DNA from: Blastococcus sp. MG754426
Lineage (GTDB): Bacteria > Actinomycetota > Actinomycetes > Mycobacteriales > Geodermatophilaceae
Length of the DNA: 64,000 nt
Assembly (NCBI RefSeq): GCF_021699055.1
Contig: NZ_SSXC01000031.1
Coordinates: 1 to 64,000, forward strand
Reading direction: 5' to 3'
In this document: piece by piece, positions 20,292-30,088 of the stretch
Layout: the number at the start of each line of letters is the position of its first letter
How positions within the stretch are numbered: the first letter of the stretch is position 1
Notes under the pieces: generated by a model
Database searches by the model: none
Told to the model about the DNA's origin: nothing
Seen by the model: the letters and a program-made list of their open reading frames with translations, nothing else
Program-made: the position numbers and the translations under genes

Positions 20292-21218
20292 GTGCAGACC
20301 GGACCACGCACGGCCGCGACCATGCTGGCGGTGGTCTACGGCGTCAGCGGGCTCCTCTGCTGGTTCAGCGCCGCGGCGCCGATGGACGACGCCACACCCG
20401 TCGGCCTGCTGTGGGCGCTCGGGGGGATCGGCCTGGCGGCCGGCGCGGCGCTGCGGTCGGCCGCCGGGCGGCTGCCCTCCTGGGTGCTGCACGCCGGCGT
20501 CGCCCTGCTCTCCGTGCTGGTCGGCGTGGTCGCCTGGCGCGCGGCGACCGCCGTGGGCGTCGTGGGCCTGGGGCCCGCGCTGATCGCGGTGAGCCTGTAC
20601 GCCGCGCACTTCTTCCCGCTTCGGGTCGCCCGGGCGCACGCCGCCCTCGCCCTGGTCTCCGGCAGCGCCGGTGCGTGGGCCGCCGCGCCGTCGGACTTCG
20701 TGTCGCCGTGGATCGCCGTCGTCGTGTCGGTGGTCGTGCTGACCGAGGTGCAGGGGCGGCTGGCCCGGCAGCTGTGCCGAGCGGCGGCGACCGACCCGCT
20801 CACCGGGGTGGCCAACCGCCGCGCCTGGGAGGAGCAGGCGGCCGGGCACCTGTCACGAGCGGCGCGCACCGGCGAGCCCCTGACCTTCGCGATCCTCGAC
20901 CTCGACGACTTCAAGGAGGTCAACGACCGGGACGGGCACGGCGCGGGCGACGACCTCCTCCGCGAGCTGACCGCGAGCTGGCGGCGCCGGCTGCGGCGGG
21001 CCGACGTGCTGGGCCGGTACGGCGGCGACGAGTTCGTGCTGTGCCTGCCGGCGACCGACGAGGACGCCGCCTGGCAGCTCATGGCGGCGCTGGCGGAGAC
21101 CCACCCCTTCACCTGGACCGCCGGGGTCGCCGCGGCCGCGCCCGGGGACGAGCTCGCCACCGTGCTCGCCCGCGCCGACGCGCAGCTCTACCGGCGCAAG
21201 CGCAACCGGCTGGCCTGA
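20292..21218 (+). CDS. Membrane diguanylate cyclase (GGDEF)
   Basis: A 308-residue protein. The N-terminal half contains about six transmembrane segments (to about residue 145) without an obvious sensor fold. The C-terminal half is a complete GGDEF domain: TDPLTGVANRRAWEE, FAILDLDDFKEVND with the metal-binding Asp, and RYGGDEFVLCLP with an intact active site. RRAD lies five residues before GGDEF and matches the RxxD inhibitory site, so product feedback is likely. The GTG start has GGAGGAACTG upstream; an ATG at 20250 is an alternative. It appears monocistronic. Confidence 0.9.
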   Translation: MQTGPRTAATMLAVVYGVSGLLCWFSAAAPMDDATPVGLLWALGGIGLAAGAALRSAAGRLPSWVLHAGVALLSVLVGVVAWRAATAVGVVGLGPALIAVSLYAAHFFPLRVARAHAALALVSGSAGAWAAAPSDFVSPWIAVVVSVVVLTEVQGRLARQLCRAAATDPLTGVANRRAWEEQAAGHLSRAARTGEPLTFAILDLDDFKEVNDRDGHGAGDDLLRELTASWRRRLRRADVLGRYGGDEFVLCLPATDEDAAWQLMAALAETHPFTWTAGVAAAAPGDELATVLARADAQLYRRKRNRLA

Positions 21219-21242
21219 GCCGCGGCCGGCTTCAGCCGCGGC
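21219..21242. terminator. Possible bidirectional hairpin between convergent genes
   Basis: GCCGCGGC occurs at 21219-21226 and 21235-21242. Since the octamer is self-complementary the copies can pair around an 8-base loop. It follows the GGDEF stop directly and overlaps the 3' end of the convergent SDR gene. Confidence 0.35.
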
Positions 21243-22038
21243 GCCAGTCGTCGGCCGCCAGGTGCGAGCCGGCCATCGGGCCCATCTGCAGCATCCCGCC
21301 GTCCACCGCCCACGAGGCACCGGTGACGTACCCGGCGCCGGGCGAGGCGAGGAAGGCGACGACGGCGGCGACCTCGCGGGCGTCGCCCGGCCGGCGCAGC
21401 GGGACGCCGGGGCGCTCGTGGCCGGGCGCGGTCGGGTCCTCGTCCTCCTGGCCGGTCATCGGGGTGGCGATCTCCCCCGGGGCGACGGAGTTGACGGTGA
21501 TCCCGTGCTCGGCCAGCTCCAGGGCGGCGACCTTGGTGAGCAGGCCCAGCCCGCCCTTGGCGGCGCAGTAGCCGGCCGCGCCGACGCGCGGCGCGTGCTC
21601 GTGGACGCTGGTGATGTTCACGATCCGCCCGCCGTTCCCGGCGGCGACCATCCGCCGCGCGGCCCGCTGCAGGCACAGGAAGGCGCCATCGAGGTCGGTG
21701 GCCAGCACCTCGCGCCAGGTGGCGAAGTCCAGGTCCAGCAGCGGCGTGGAGTGGCCGGTGCCCGCGTCGTTCACCAGGACGTCGACGCCGCCGAGGGCGT
21801 CGGCCAGCTCGTCGACGACGTCGGCCGCGGCGGGCAGCCGGGTCAGGTCGAGGTGGCGGACCTCCGCCCGCCGGCCCAGCGCCCGCACCTGCTCGGCGGT
21901 CGCCTCGCCGGCATCCCGGTCGCGGTACCAGGTGATCCCCACGTCGCAGCCCTGCTCGGCCAGGGCCAGCGCGACCGCCCGCCCGATGCCCGACTCCGAC
22001 CCCGTGACCAGGGCGACCCGCCCGCTGCCTCCCGCCAT
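21232..22038 (-). CDS. Short-chain dehydrogenase/reductase
   Basis: A 268-residue classical SDR. The cofactor motif is TGSESGIGRA (TGxxxGIG) at residues 12-21, NDAGTG replaces the usual NNAG, and the catalytic Ser-Tyr-Lys is in NITSVHEH and YCAAKGG (YxxxK). The C-terminal GASWAVDGGMLQMGP is typical of glucose-1-dehydrogenase-like SDRs. Substrate is unknown. It is not close to the two SDR paralogues at 47-62 kb. It stands alone, convergent with the GGDEF gene. Confidence 0.85.
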   Translation of the reverse strand: MAGGSGRVALVTGSESGIGRAVALALAEQGCDVGITWYRDRDAGEATAEQVRALGRRAEVRHLDLTRLPAAADVVDELADALGGVDVLVNDAGTGHSTPLLDLDFATWREVLATDLDGAFLCLQRAARRMVAAGNGGRIVNITSVHEHAPRVGAAGYCAAKGGLGLLTKVAALELAEHGITVNSVAPGEIATPMTGQEDEDPTAPGHERPGVPLRRPGDAREVAAVVAFLASPGAGYVTGASWAVDGGMLQMGPMAGSHLAADDWRRG

Positions 22039-22113
22039 GCCTGCGACGCTAACGATCCCGTGACAGCCGCGCACCGCGACGGCTGCCGTGGCGCCGCCGG
22101 GTAGAGGAGTGGC

Positions 22114-22749
22114 ATGACCGCCACCCGGCCGCTGCTCGCCCGGCTCCTGCTCGTGCCCGCCGTCCTCCTGCTGCCCGCCACCGGGTGCGTCGTCGTCGAG
22201 ACCTCGTCCCCCGGGACCGGCGCCGGGTCGGTCTCCACGCCCGCGCCCGGCGAGCCGCCGTCGGCCGAGGACGGTGACGCCGCCGAGCGGATGGCCCGCG
22301 CCGTCTTCGAGCGGGTGAACGACGAGCGGGCGGCGCGCGACCTGGCCCCGCTGGAGTGGGACGAGTCGCTGGCGGGCGTGGCCCGCGACTGGAGCGAGCA
22401 GATGGCCGGCGAGGGCCGGCTGCAGCACCAGGACGTCCGCGCCCTCCTCGACCGGGAGGAGCTGAGCGGCTTCGCCGGCATCGGGGAGAACATCTTCACC
22501 TCGTCCGGGTCGGTACCGGCCGGAGCGGCGCACGCGGGCTGGATGCGCTCGGACGACCACCGGGTCAACGTGCTCAACCCGGGCTGGAACCGCATCGGCA
22601 TCGGTTTCTTCTGCGCCCCGGACGGCTCGGTGTGGGCGACCCAGGAGTTCGGCCGCACGGCGGGCGCCGACCGCCCCGAGGTCAGCCAGGAGACGCCGCC
22701 CCAGGAGCCGATCGCCCGGCCGGAGGAGGACGGGCCCGCCTGTGGTTGA
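22114..22749 (+). CDS. CAP-domain (YkwD/SCP-like) lipoprotein
   Basis: A 211-residue secreted lipoprotein. The signal region ends in a lipobox-like LLPATGC, followed by a Ser/Pro-rich linker. The CAP domain spans about residues 60-185, with FERVNDERAARDLAPLEWDESLAGVARDWSEQM written here only as its opening FERVNDERAARDL and later LQHQD, GENIF, and HRVNVLNPGWNRIGIGF. The family is found in cell-wall-associated extracellular proteins of unclear activity. Its last codons overlap the start of the YihY/BrkB gene by eight bases. Confidence 0.85.
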   Translation: MTATRPLLARLLLVPAVLLLPATGCVVVETSSPGTGAGSVSTPAPGEPPSAEDGDAAERMARAVFERVNDERAARDLAPLEWDESLAGVARDWSEQMAGEGRLQHQDVRALLDREELSGFAGIGENIFTSSGSVPAGAAHAGWMRSDDHRVNVLNPGWNRIGIGFFCAPDGSVWATQEFGRTAGADRPEVSQETPPQEPIARPEEDGPACG

Positions 22750-23620
22750 GGCTCGGGAGCGCCTCCGGCGGCTCCGGCGCCGGCTGGGCGAGGGCTACCG
22801 GAGGGTGCCCGAGCCCGTCCGGCGGTTCCTCGCGTGGCTGCGCAGCCCGGAGTTCCTGACCACGAGCGCCAGCCTCGCGTTCTACGCGATGGTCTCCCTG
22901 CCGCCCATGGTGCTGCTGGGCTTCTGGGTCGCGGGCCTGGTCGTCGACGACTCCGCGCTGCAGGACCTCGGCACGCAGGTGGACGACCAGGCGCCCGACC
23001 AGCTCCCCGTCGCCGACGTGCTGCGCGCGCTGATCGACGTGGCCGCGCAGACGGGGCCGGTCGCGGCGGTCGCGGCGGTCTGGCCGGCGACCACCTACGG
23101 CGCGGCCCTGGCCCGGGCGTTCAGCGCCGTGGCGCCGGAGACCGAGCGGCGGATCCGCGGCTGGACGGGGCGGCTGCTCGCACTGGCGATCATCGCCGTC
23201 CTTCCCCTGGCGGTGTTCTCGGCACTCGCGGCGCTCTACCTCGTGCCCCGGCTGCTCGGGTCGGGGCTCGCGCTGCGGCTGGCGATGGGGCTGGGCGCGC
23301 TGCTCCTGCTCTGTCTGGGCATCGGCCTGGTCTACACGCTGTTCCGGCTCTGGGAGACGCGGGTCGGCGACGTCGTCATCGGCGCGGCGACCGCGACCGG
23401 GCTGGTGGCCGTCACCACCGGCGGGTACCTCGTCTACCTCGAGCACGCCGACTTCACCGCCCGCTACGGGCCGACGGCGCTGGCCACCGCGGTGCTGCTG
23501 GGCCTGTGGCTGCTGCTGGGGAACGCCGCGTTGATCGCCGGCTACCGCGTGCTGGCCCGCCGGGTGCACGCCCGGCGCCGGGCGACCGGGGCCGCGGGAA
23601 CCGTCGTACCCCGCGCCTAG
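22742..23620 (+). CDS. YihY/BrkB-family integral membrane protein
   Basis: A 292-residue protein with six transmembrane segments (roughly residues 45-68, 100-117, 140-165, 178-200, 212-235 and 245-265). The early SASLAFYAMVSLPPMVLLGFW matches the YihY/BrkB family opening, here with the first residues SASLAFYAMVSLPPM. The family was once annotated as ribonuclease BN, but it is a membrane protein of unknown transport or structural role. The GTG start overlaps the CAP lipoprotein gene, so both are cotranscribed. Confidence 0.85.
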   Translation: MVEARERLRRLRRRLGEGYRRVPEPVRRFLAWLRSPEFLTTSASLAFYAMVSLPPMVLLGFWVAGLVVDDSALQDLGTQVDDQAPDQLPVADVLRALIDVAAQTGPVAAVAAVWPATTYGAALARAFSAVAPETERRIRGWTGRLLALAIIAVLPLAVFSALAALYLVPRLLGSGLALRLAMGLGALLLLCLGIGLVYTLFRLWETRVGDVVIGAATATGLVAVTTGGYLVYLEHADFTARYGPTALATAVLLGLWLLLGNAALIAGYRVLARRVHARRRATGAAGTVVPRA

Positions 23621-23659
23621 CGTCCCGGGTGACACCCGGCCCGGCGGAAGGCGGCAGCC

Positions 23660-24196
23660 ATGACCACCGACACCCCCGTCCCCAGCGGCACCCCGGACGG
23701 CGAGCGCGCCGATCTGCTCGAGACGCTCGCCGCGCACCGCGAGTTCCTGCGCTGCACGGTGCGCGGCCTCACCGACGAGCAGGCCCGGCAGCGGACCACC
23801 GCGAGCGCGCTGACCCTCGGCGGGCTGGTCAAGCACGTGGCGGCCACCGAGGCGCGCTGGGCCCGCTTCGTCGTCGAGGGCACCGCGGCGATGGCGCCGC
23901 CGAGCGACGCCGCCGGCGCGGGTGCGTGGACCGACGGCTTCCGGTTGCTCCCGGGCGAGACGCTGGCCGGCGTGCTCGCGGAGTACGCGGAGGTCGCCCG
24001 GCGCACCGACGACCTCGTGCGCACCCTGCCCGACCTCGACGTCGCGCACCCGCTGCCGGAGGCGCCGTGGTTCCCGCCCGGCGCCACGCGCTCGGCCCGG
24101 CGGGTGTTCCTGCACATCGTCGCCGAGACCGCCCAGCACGCGGGCCACGCCGACATCCTGCGGGAGTCGCTGGACGGGCAGAAGACGATGGGGTGA
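23660..24196 (+). CDS. DinB-fold (DUF664) protein
   Basis: A 178-residue four-helix-bundle protein of the DinB/YfiT-like superfamily. The metal-binding histidine triad is His59 in GLVKHVAATE and His160/His163 in ETAQHAGHADIL. Relatives include mycothiol- or bacillithiol-dependent transferases, but this substrate is unknown. The start has GGAAGGCGG upstream. It ends six bases before the convergent coxE gene, with no convincing terminator between them. Confidence 0.85.
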   Translation: MTTDTPVPSGTPDGERADLLETLAAHREFLRCTVRGLTDEQARQRTTASALTLGGLVKHVAATEARWARFVVEGTAAMAPPSDAAGAGAWTDGFRLLPGETLAGVLAEYAEVARRTDDLVRTLPDLDVAHPLPEAPWFPPGATRSARRVFLHIVAETAQHAGHADILRESLDGQKTMG

Positions 24197-24201
24197 GCCG
24201 C

Positions 24202-25386
24202 TCAGCCCCCCGGCCCGCCGACGGCGGCGACCACCTCCTCCAGCGCCGCCAGGCTGTGCCCGCTGACGAAGGCGTCGCAGAACGGCAGCGCGGCCGCCAT
24301 GCCGCCGGCCAGCGGCGCGTACCCCGGGGCGGCCCGGCGCGGGTTGACCCACACGATGCGGTGGGCCAGCCGGCGCAGGCGTCGCATCGCGTCCGCCACC
24401 TCCTCGGGGTCGTCCTGCGCCCACCCGTCGGACAGCAGCAGCACGACGGCGCCCCGGGCCGGCCCGCGGCGGCCGTGGTCGGCGACGAACCGGCGGACCG
24501 CCTCGGCCAGCCGGGTGCCGCCGGCCCAGTCCGGTGCCGCCGCCGCGGCCCGGGCCAGCGCCTGGTCCGGATCGCGGACCGCGAGCTGGCGGGTGAGCCG
24601 GGTCAGCCGCGTGGAGAAGACGAACGCCTCGGCCCGCGCGCCGGCGACCGCGCCCTGCAGCAGGGTCAGGTAGACGCGGGTGTAGGGCTCCATCGAGCCC
24701 GAGACGTCGCAGAGCAGGACCAGCGGGCGGGGGACGCTCCGCCGGACGACGTGCACCAGTCGGGCCGGGTCACCCCCGGTGCGCTGCGCGGCGCGGACGG
24801 TGCGGCGGAGGTCCAGGGTGTCCCCCGCCCGCCGCGAGGGCCGCCGGCGCCGGCTGCGGCGCGGCGGTGTGCCCAGCACCAGGCGGCGCACCAGCCGGCG
24901 CACCTCGTCGACCTCCCTGGCGTCGAGGTCGGCGAACGAGGTGTGCCGCAGCCGCTCCTCGGCGGAGGCGGCGGCGAGGAGCACCTCCCGCTCGGCCTCC
25001 GCGCCGTCGTCCCCGCCGGTGCCCGTGGCCGCGCTCCCGGTGCCGCCGGGCTCGGCCGGGCGGTCGTCCGGCGGGCTGGGCCGGGTGCGCGGCTCGCTGC
25101 CGACCGCCGGCGGGGCGGTGGGGTCGCCCCGGCTGTCGGCGGGGTCGAGCCGGCCGTCGAAGAGGGCGGAGAACACCGCGTCGAACACCGGCAGCTGCGC
25201 GCGGTCGGTGACGAGCGCGACCCGGCAGGTCCAGTACAGCGCGGCGCGGTCCACCGGCGGCACCAGCTGCAGGGCCCGGGCCAGCCCCGCCGCGCGGTCG
25301 GGCGGCGCCGGCAGCCCGGCGCGGTGCAGGGCCGTGGTCAGGCCCACCGCCAGCGGGCCCGCGCCGACCGGCGGCAGGTCACCCAC
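24202..25386 (-). CDS. coxE: CoxE-like von Willebrand A domain protein
   Basis: A 394-residue protein with a C-terminal VWA domain. The MIDAS motif is CDVSGSMEPY, with the threonine in GGTRLAEAV and the aspartate in LLLSDGWAQDD. The middle (about residues 85-140) is low-complexity and charged. In CO-dehydrogenase clusters CoxE works with the MoxR ATPase CoxD in maturing the Mo-Cu active site, adding sulfur and copper. The GTG start overlaps the coxD-like 3' end by eight bases. It is the last gene of the cox operon here. Confidence 0.88.
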   Translation of the reverse strand: MGDLPPVGAGPLAVGLTTALHRAGLPAPPDRAAGLARALQLVPPVDRAALYWTCRVALVTDRAQLPVFDAVFSALFDGRLDPADSRGDPTAPPAVGSEPRTRPSPPDDRPAEPGGTGSAATGTGGDDGAEAEREVLLAAASAEERLRHTSFADLDAREVDEVRRLVRRLVLGTPPRRSRRRRPSRRAGDTLDLRRTVRAAQRTGGDPARLVHVVRRSVPRPLVLLCDVSGSMEPYTRVYLTLLQGAVAGARAEAFVFSTRLTRLTRQLAVRDPDQALARAAAAAPDWAGGTRLAEAVRRFVADHGRRGPARGAVVLLLSDGWAQDDPEEVADAMRRLRRLAHRIVWVNPRRAAPGYAPLAGGMAAALPFCDAFVSGHSLAALEEVVAAVGGPGG

Positions 25387-26293
25387 CGGCCAGCCAGGCC
25401 GCCCCGCGGGCGTGCACGAGTTCCCGGTCGTCCCGGTTCTTGAGCACCGCTCCCCACGTCCGCTCGACGGCGGCGGCGTCGAGCCGGGAGAGGCCCAGCA
25501 GGCCGAGCGCAGCCACCCAGTCGATCACCTCGGCGATCCCCGGCGGCTTGACCATGTCCAGCGAGCGCAGCCGGGCCACCGCCGCGGCCGCGGACTCGGC
25601 CAGCGGCAGGTCGCTGCCCGGTACCCGCCGGCGCACGATCTCGGCGACCCGCTCCGGCGGCGGGTAGTCGATCCAGTGGTACAGGCACCGGCGGGTCAGG
25701 GCGTCGTGCAGGTCGCGGGTCCGGTTGGAGGTGAGGACGGCGACCGGCGGGTGCGCGGCGCGGATGGTACCGAGCTCCGGCACGGTCACCGCCGCCTCGG
25801 CGAGCACCTCGAAGGTGAACGCCTCGAACTCCGCGTCGGCACGGTCGATCTCGTCGAGCAGCAGCACCGCCGGCCGGGGGCCCGGGTGCTCGACGGCCTG
25901 CAGCAGCGGGCGGCGCAGCAGGTAACCGGCGCCGAAGAGGTCGTCCTCGGCCAGCGGGGCTCCGGCGGCCTCGGCCAGGCGGATGCCGAGCAGCTGGCGG
26001 GGGTGGTTCCACTCGTACAGCGCCTCCGCCGCGTCGATCCCCTCGAAGCACTGCAGCCGGTGCAGCGGGGTGTCGAGCACCCGGGCCAGCGCCTTGGCCG
26101 CCTCGGTCTTGCCCACCCCCGGTTCGCCCTCCAGCAGCAGCGGCTGGGGCAGCCGCACGGCCAGGAACATCGCCGTCGCCAGGCCCTGGTCGGCCAGGTA
26201 CCCCACGTCGTCGAGCGCCCGGGTGAGCGCGGCGACGTCGGGCACCCGGGCCGCCACGTCCGACCCGGCGCCGGCCCGGGCCGGGCCGCTCAC
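25379..26293 (-). CDS. coxD: MoxR-type AAA+ ATPase (CoxD-like)
   Basis: A 304-residue AAA+ ATPase of the MoxR family. Walker A is LEGEPGVGKTEAAKAL near residues 53-68, Walker B is VLLLDEIDRAD, and sensor 1 is VLTSNRTRDLHDALTRRC. It is expected to remodel apo-CO dehydrogenase together with the VWA protein CoxE. The GTG start is ten bases after the preceding XdhC/YHS gene and it overlaps coxE. Confidence 0.9.
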   Translation of the reverse strand: MSGPARAGAGSDVAARVPDVAALTRALDDVGYLADQGLATAMFLAVRLPQPLLLEGEPGVGKTEAAKALARVLDTPLHRLQCFEGIDAAEALYEWNHPRQLLGIRLAEAAGAPLAEDDLFGAGYLLRRPLLQAVEHPGPRPAVLLLDEIDRADAEFEAFTFEVLAEAAVTVPELGTIRAAHPPVAVLTSNRTRDLHDALTRRCLYHWIDYPPPERVAEIVRRRVPGSDLPLAESAAAAVARLRSLDMVKPPGIAEVIDWVAALGLLGLSRLDAAAVERTWGAVLKNRDDRELVHARGAAWLAGG

Positions 26294-26302
26294 CGGCGGG
26301 TC

Positions 26303-27120
26303 CTAGGAGGCGGCCGCATACCGGGCCGGGTCCTCGAGGAAGCGGGTGCGGCACCCCGGGCAGCAGAACCACGTCGTCACCCCGTCCACCTCGGCGCGCG
26401 GCGTCGCGTCGACGGCGGCCACGGTCATCCCGCACACCGGGTCGACGGCCCGGGCCGGGCCGGTGCCGGCGGGCGGCGCCGGGCGGGCCCGGCAGGGCTG
26501 TGCACCCGTGCGCGGAGCTCGTCGGGGACGTCGAGCGCGGCCAGCACCGCCGCGCCGCGGATGCGGCTGGCGATCAGCCCCACGTAGGGCACCCCCAGCC
26601 GCAGCGCAGCGGTGAGCGCCGGCTCCTCCCCGCGCCCGTGCGAGGCCACCACCAGCGCCGCGTCCCCGGCGGCCGGCTCCGCACGCTCGCCGGGCACGGC
26701 GACGGCGTCGAAGCCGAGCGGGCCACCGAGGGCGGCGAGCGCCTGCGCGATCGGGCTGTCGCCGACGACCAGCAGCCGCGGTGCCGGCACGCGGGGCTCC
26801 AGGAAGATCTCCACCGACCCGCCGGAGAGGCAGGGGTTGGCGACGGTCACCGCCCCCTCCTCCGTCGACCGCGGCAGCTGCTCGCCGGGCACGATCCGCA
26901 GCAGCACCGGCTCGTTGGTGGCCAGCGTCATCAGCCCGTACTCGCGCACCGAGCTCTCCGCGCACGTGCCGCCGACGAAGCCGTCGATCCGCCCGTCGGC
27001 GCGCACGAGAGCGGTGTCGCCGGCGTGCGCGCTCGCCGGCTTCTGCGCGCGGACGACGGTCGCCTGGACGAACGGCTCCCGCGAGCGGGACAGCTCGGCG
27101 GCGAGGTCAGCCACGATCAT
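26303..27120 (-). pseudogene. XdhC/CoxF-like maturation protein with C-terminal YHS domain, apparently frameshifted
   Basis: The frame starting at 27120 encodes an XdhC-type protein: GRIDGFVGGTCAESSVREYG, the Rossmann start LLVVGDSPIAQALAALG, and PYVGLIASRIRG. After VHSPAG at about 26485 the family would continue with a conserved C-terminal helix, but the frame turns into Pro/Arg-rich sequence and stops at 26425. A different frame encodes an intact YHS metal-binding domain (DPVCGMTVAAVD, then FCCPGCRTRFLEDP) ending at 26303. That domain has no start before its DPVCGM motif, so it must have been fused. A short deletion of the XdhC tail with a frame change, or a sequencing error in this GC-rich stretch, explains it. 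XdhC/CoxF proteins deliver or protect the molybdenum cofactor. Confidence 0.7.
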
Positions 27121-27182
27121 CGGTCACCTCTCGGGCAGGGACGCGCCGCCGGCGTGCGAGCGGCGGGGCCTCGGGTCCTTCC

Positions 27183-29597
27183 TCAGATGGGCGGGGTGGG
27201 CCGGCCCTGCATGGCCTCCCACACCCGGGCGGGCGTGCAGGGCATGTCCATGTGCCGGATGCCGAACGGGGCCAGCGCGTCGACCACCGCGTTGACCACC
27301 GCGGGCGGGGAGCCGACGGTCGCGGACTCGCCGATCCCCTTGGCCCCGATCGGGTGGTGCGGCGACGGGGTGACCGTGTAGCCGGTCTCCCAGTCCGGCA
27401 CCTCCATCGCCGTGGGGATCAGGTAGTCCATGAAGGAGCCGCCCAGGCAGTTGCCCTGCTCGTCGAAGCCGATGAACTCCATGAGCGCCATGCCGACGCC
27501 GTCGGCCAGCCCGCCGTGGATCTGCCCCTCCACGATCATCGGGTTGATCCGCGTGCCGCAGTCGTCGACCGCCACGAACCGGCGCACGTGCACCTTGCCG
27601 GTGCCCGGGTCGACGTCCACGACGCAGATGTAGGCGCCGAACGGGAAGGTGAGGTTGGGCGGGTCGTAGGTGACCTCGGCGTCGAGGTTGCCGTCGACGC
27701 CCTCGGGCAGCTCCACGGTGCCGTGCGCGCCCAGGGCGATCTCGGCCATCGTCTTCCCGGCGGACGGGTCACCCTTCACCGACCAGCGGCCCTTCTCCCA
27801 CTCGAGGTCCTCCGGCCGGGTCTCGAGCATCGCCGCCGCGATCAGCCGGGCCTTGTCCTTCACCTTGCGCGCGGCCAGGGCCACGGCTCCCCCGCTCACC
27901 GGCGTCGAGCGGCTGCCGTAGGTGCCCAGGCCGAACGGCGTCTGGTCGGTGTCACCGTGCACGACGTCGACGTCCTCGGGCGGGATGCCGAGCTCCTCGG
28001 CGAGGATCTGCGCGAACGTCGTCTCGTGGCCCTGCCCCTGGGTCTGCACCGAGAGCCGGACGACGGCCTTCCCGGTGGGGTGCACGCGCACCTCGGCGCC
28101 GTCGGCCATGCCCAGGCCCACGATGTCCATGTGCTTGCGCGGCCCGGCGCCCACGGTCTCGGTGAAGAAGGAGACGCCGATGCCCATGAGCTCGCCGCGC
28201 CCCCGCTTCTCGGCCTGCTCGCGGCGCAGCTCGTCGTAGCCGATCTGCTCCATCGCCATCCGCAGCGCGGGCTCGTAGTCGCCCGAGTCGTACTCCCAGC
28301 CCGTCTTGTTCTTGTACGGGAACTGCTCGGGCTTGATGAAGTTCCGCAGCCGCAGCTCGGCCGGGTCCATGCCGAGCTCGGCGGCCAGGACGTCGACCAT
28401 CCGCTCGACCAGGTACACCGCCTCGGTCACCCGGAACGAGCAGGCGTAGGCGACGCCGCCGGGGGCCTTGTTCGTGTAGACGCCGGTGACCGAGCAGTGC
28501 GCGGCCTGGAGGTCGTAGCTGCCGGTGAAGATGGAGAAGAAGCCGGCCGGGTACTTGGTCGGCTGCGCGGTCGCGTTGAACGCCCCGTGGTCGGCGAGCA
28601 CCTTCGTGCGGACGGCGAGGATCTTGCCCTCGCGGGTCGCCGCCACCTCGCCGCGCATGATGTAGTCCCGCGCGAACGAGGTGCTCATCAGGTTCTCCGA
28701 GCGGTCCTCGACCCACTTCACCGGCTTGCCGGTCACGATCGAGCCGACCACGGCCAGGATGTAGCCGGGGTAGATGCCGACCTTGTTGCCGAAGCCCCCA
28801 CCGATGTCCGGCGAGACCACCCGGATCTTGTGCTCCGGGATGCCGGCCACCATCGCGAACAGCGTGCGGTGCGCGTGCGGGGCCTGCGAGGTCTCGTACA
28901 GGGTGAGCCGGCCCTCGACCGGCTCGTAGTCGGCGATCGCGCCGCAGGTCTCCATGGGCGCCGGGTGCACCCGCGGGTAGACCACCTCCTCGCTGACGAC
29001 GACGTCGGCGCGGGCGAACACCACCTCGGTCTCCGCGGCGTCGCCGGCCTCCCAGTCGAAGATGTGGTTGTCGGTGCGGCCCTCGAGGTCGTCGCGGATG
29101 ACCGGGGCGTCGGCGTCCAGCGCCCGGCGGACGTCGACCACCGGCGGCAGGTCCTCGTACTCGACGTCGATGAGCTCGAGCGCGTCGCGGGCCGAGTACC
29201 GGTCCTCGGCGACCACGAAGGCGACCTCCTGGCCCTGGAAGCGCACCTTGTCGGTGGCCAGCACGGCCTGGACGTCGGCCGACAGGGTGGGCGCCCAGGC
29301 GAGGTTCAGCCCCTCGAGGTCCTTGCCGGTGACCACCGCGTGCACCTTGGGGTGGGCCAGCGCCTCGGTGGTGTCGATCGAGACGATCCGCGCGTGGGCC
29401 ATCGGCGAGCGCAGGATCGCGCCGTGCAGCATGCCGGGCAGGACGATGTCGTCGAGGTAGCGGCCCTTGCCGCGGACGAACCGCGGGTCCTCCTTGCGCT
29501 GCACCCGCCCGTAGCCGATCGGCCGGTCGGGGGCGTCCATCGCGGGGTTGGCCTCGCGCTCCTGCGGCATCGGGGAGCGCTCCTGGACGGCGGTCAT
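27183..29597 (-). CDS. coxL: Aerobic carbon monoxide dehydrogenase large subunit, form I
   Basis: An 804-residue molybdenum hydroxylase subunit. The diagnostic form I loop AYACSFR (residues 383-389, Cys386 as copper ligand) is present and separates true CO dehydrogenases from form II and xanthine dehydrogenases. Other motifs are GGGFGNKVG at 267-275, QGQGHET for the cofactor, and the catalytic glutamate in [12 protein letters not shown] near the C-terminus. The enzyme oxidises CO to CO2 and feeds electrons to the respiratory chain. The ATG overlaps the coxS stop by four bases. Confidence 0.97.
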   Translation of the reverse strand: MTAVQERSPMPQEREANPAMDAPDRPIGYGRVQRKEDPRFVRGKGRYLDDIVLPGMLHGAILRSPMAHARIVSIDTTEALAHPKVHAVVTGKDLEGLNLAWAPTLSADVQAVLATDKVRFQGQEVAFVVAEDRYSARDALELIDVEYEDLPPVVDVRRALDADAPVIRDDLEGRTDNHIFDWEAGDAAETEVVFARADVVVSEEVVYPRVHPAPMETCGAIADYEPVEGRLTLYETSQAPHAHRTLFAMVAGIPEHKIRVVSPDIGGGFGNKVGIYPGYILAVVGSIVTGKPVKWVEDRSENLMSTSFARDYIMRGEVAATREGKILAVRTKVLADHGAFNATAQPTKYPAGFFSIFTGSYDLQAAHCSVTGVYTNKAPGGVAYACSFRVTEAVYLVERMVDVLAAELGMDPAELRLRNFIKPEQFPYKNKTGWEYDSGDYEPALRMAMEQIGYDELRREQAEKRGRGELMGIGVSFFTETVGAGPRKHMDIVGLGMADGAEVRVHPTGKAVVRLSVQTQGQGHETTFAQILAEELGIPPEDVDVVHGDTDQTPFGLGTYGSRSTPVSGGAVALAARKVKDKARLIAAAMLETRPEDLEWEKGRWSVKGDPSAGKTMAEIALGAHGTVELPEGVDGNLDAEVTYDPPNLTFPFGAYICVVDVDPGTGKVHVRRFVAVDDCGTRINPMIVEGQIHGGLADGVGMALMEFIGFDEQGNCLGGSFMDYLIPTAMEVPDWETGYTVTPSPHHPIGAKGIGESATVGSPPAVVNAVVDALAPFGIRHMDMPCTPARVWEAMQGRPTPPI

Positions 29598-30085
29598 GCC
29601 GTCACCTCCTGGTCGGTGGCGGCGGCCGCGGGGTGCTCGGCGGCCCACCGGACCGAGCGGACGATGGTGGCGTAGCCGGTGCAGCGGCAGATCTGCCCGG
29701 AGATCGCCTCGCGGATGGTGGCCTCGTCGGGGTCGGGATCCCGGTCGAGCAGCGCCCGGGCGGTGAGCATCATCCCGGGGGTGCAGAACCCGCACTGCAA
29801 CCCGTGCTCGGCCATGAAGCCCTGCTGCACCGGGTCGAGCCCGGCGCCGCCGGCCAGCCCCTCGACGGTCCGCACCTCGTGCCCCGAGGTCATCGCCGCC
29901 AGCTGGGTGCAGGACTTCACCGGCAGGCCGTCGACGAGGACGACGCAGGTGCCGCAGTTGCTCGTGTCGCACCCCCAGTGGGTGCCGGTCAGCCCCAGCG
30001 TCTCGCGCAGGAAGTGGACGAGCAGCTGGCGCGGTTCGACGTCGCGGGTGACCTCGGCCCCGTTGACGGTCATCGTGACCTGCAT
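29594..30085 (-). CDS. coxS: CO dehydrogenase small (2Fe-2S) subunit
   Basis: A 163-residue electron-transfer subunit with both expected clusters: the plant-ferredoxin type by Cys39, Cys44, Cys47 and Cys59 ([10 protein letters not shown]...SC), and the second by Cys98, Cys101, Cys133 and Cys135 (QCGFCTPG...ICRCTG). Electrons pass from the Mo-Cu centre in CoxL to the FAD in CoxM. It starts three bases after coxM and overlaps coxL by four, so the three subunits are translationally coupled. Confidence 0.96.
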   Translation of the reverse strand: MQVTMTVNGAEVTRDVEPRQLLVHFLRETLGLTGTHWGCDTSNCGTCVVLVDGLPVKSCTQLAAMTSGHEVRTVEGLAGGAGLDPVQQGFMAEHGLQCGFCTPGMMLTARALLDRDPDPDEATIREAISGQICRCTGYATIVRSVRWAAEHPAAAATDQEVTA

Positions 30086-30088
30086 CGG

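Noticed and set aside
26303-26480. A separate YHS-domain gene
   Set aside because: The conserved DPVCGM motif precedes any ATG or GTG that could start it, and there is no ribosome binding site, so a frameshifted fusion is the better reading.
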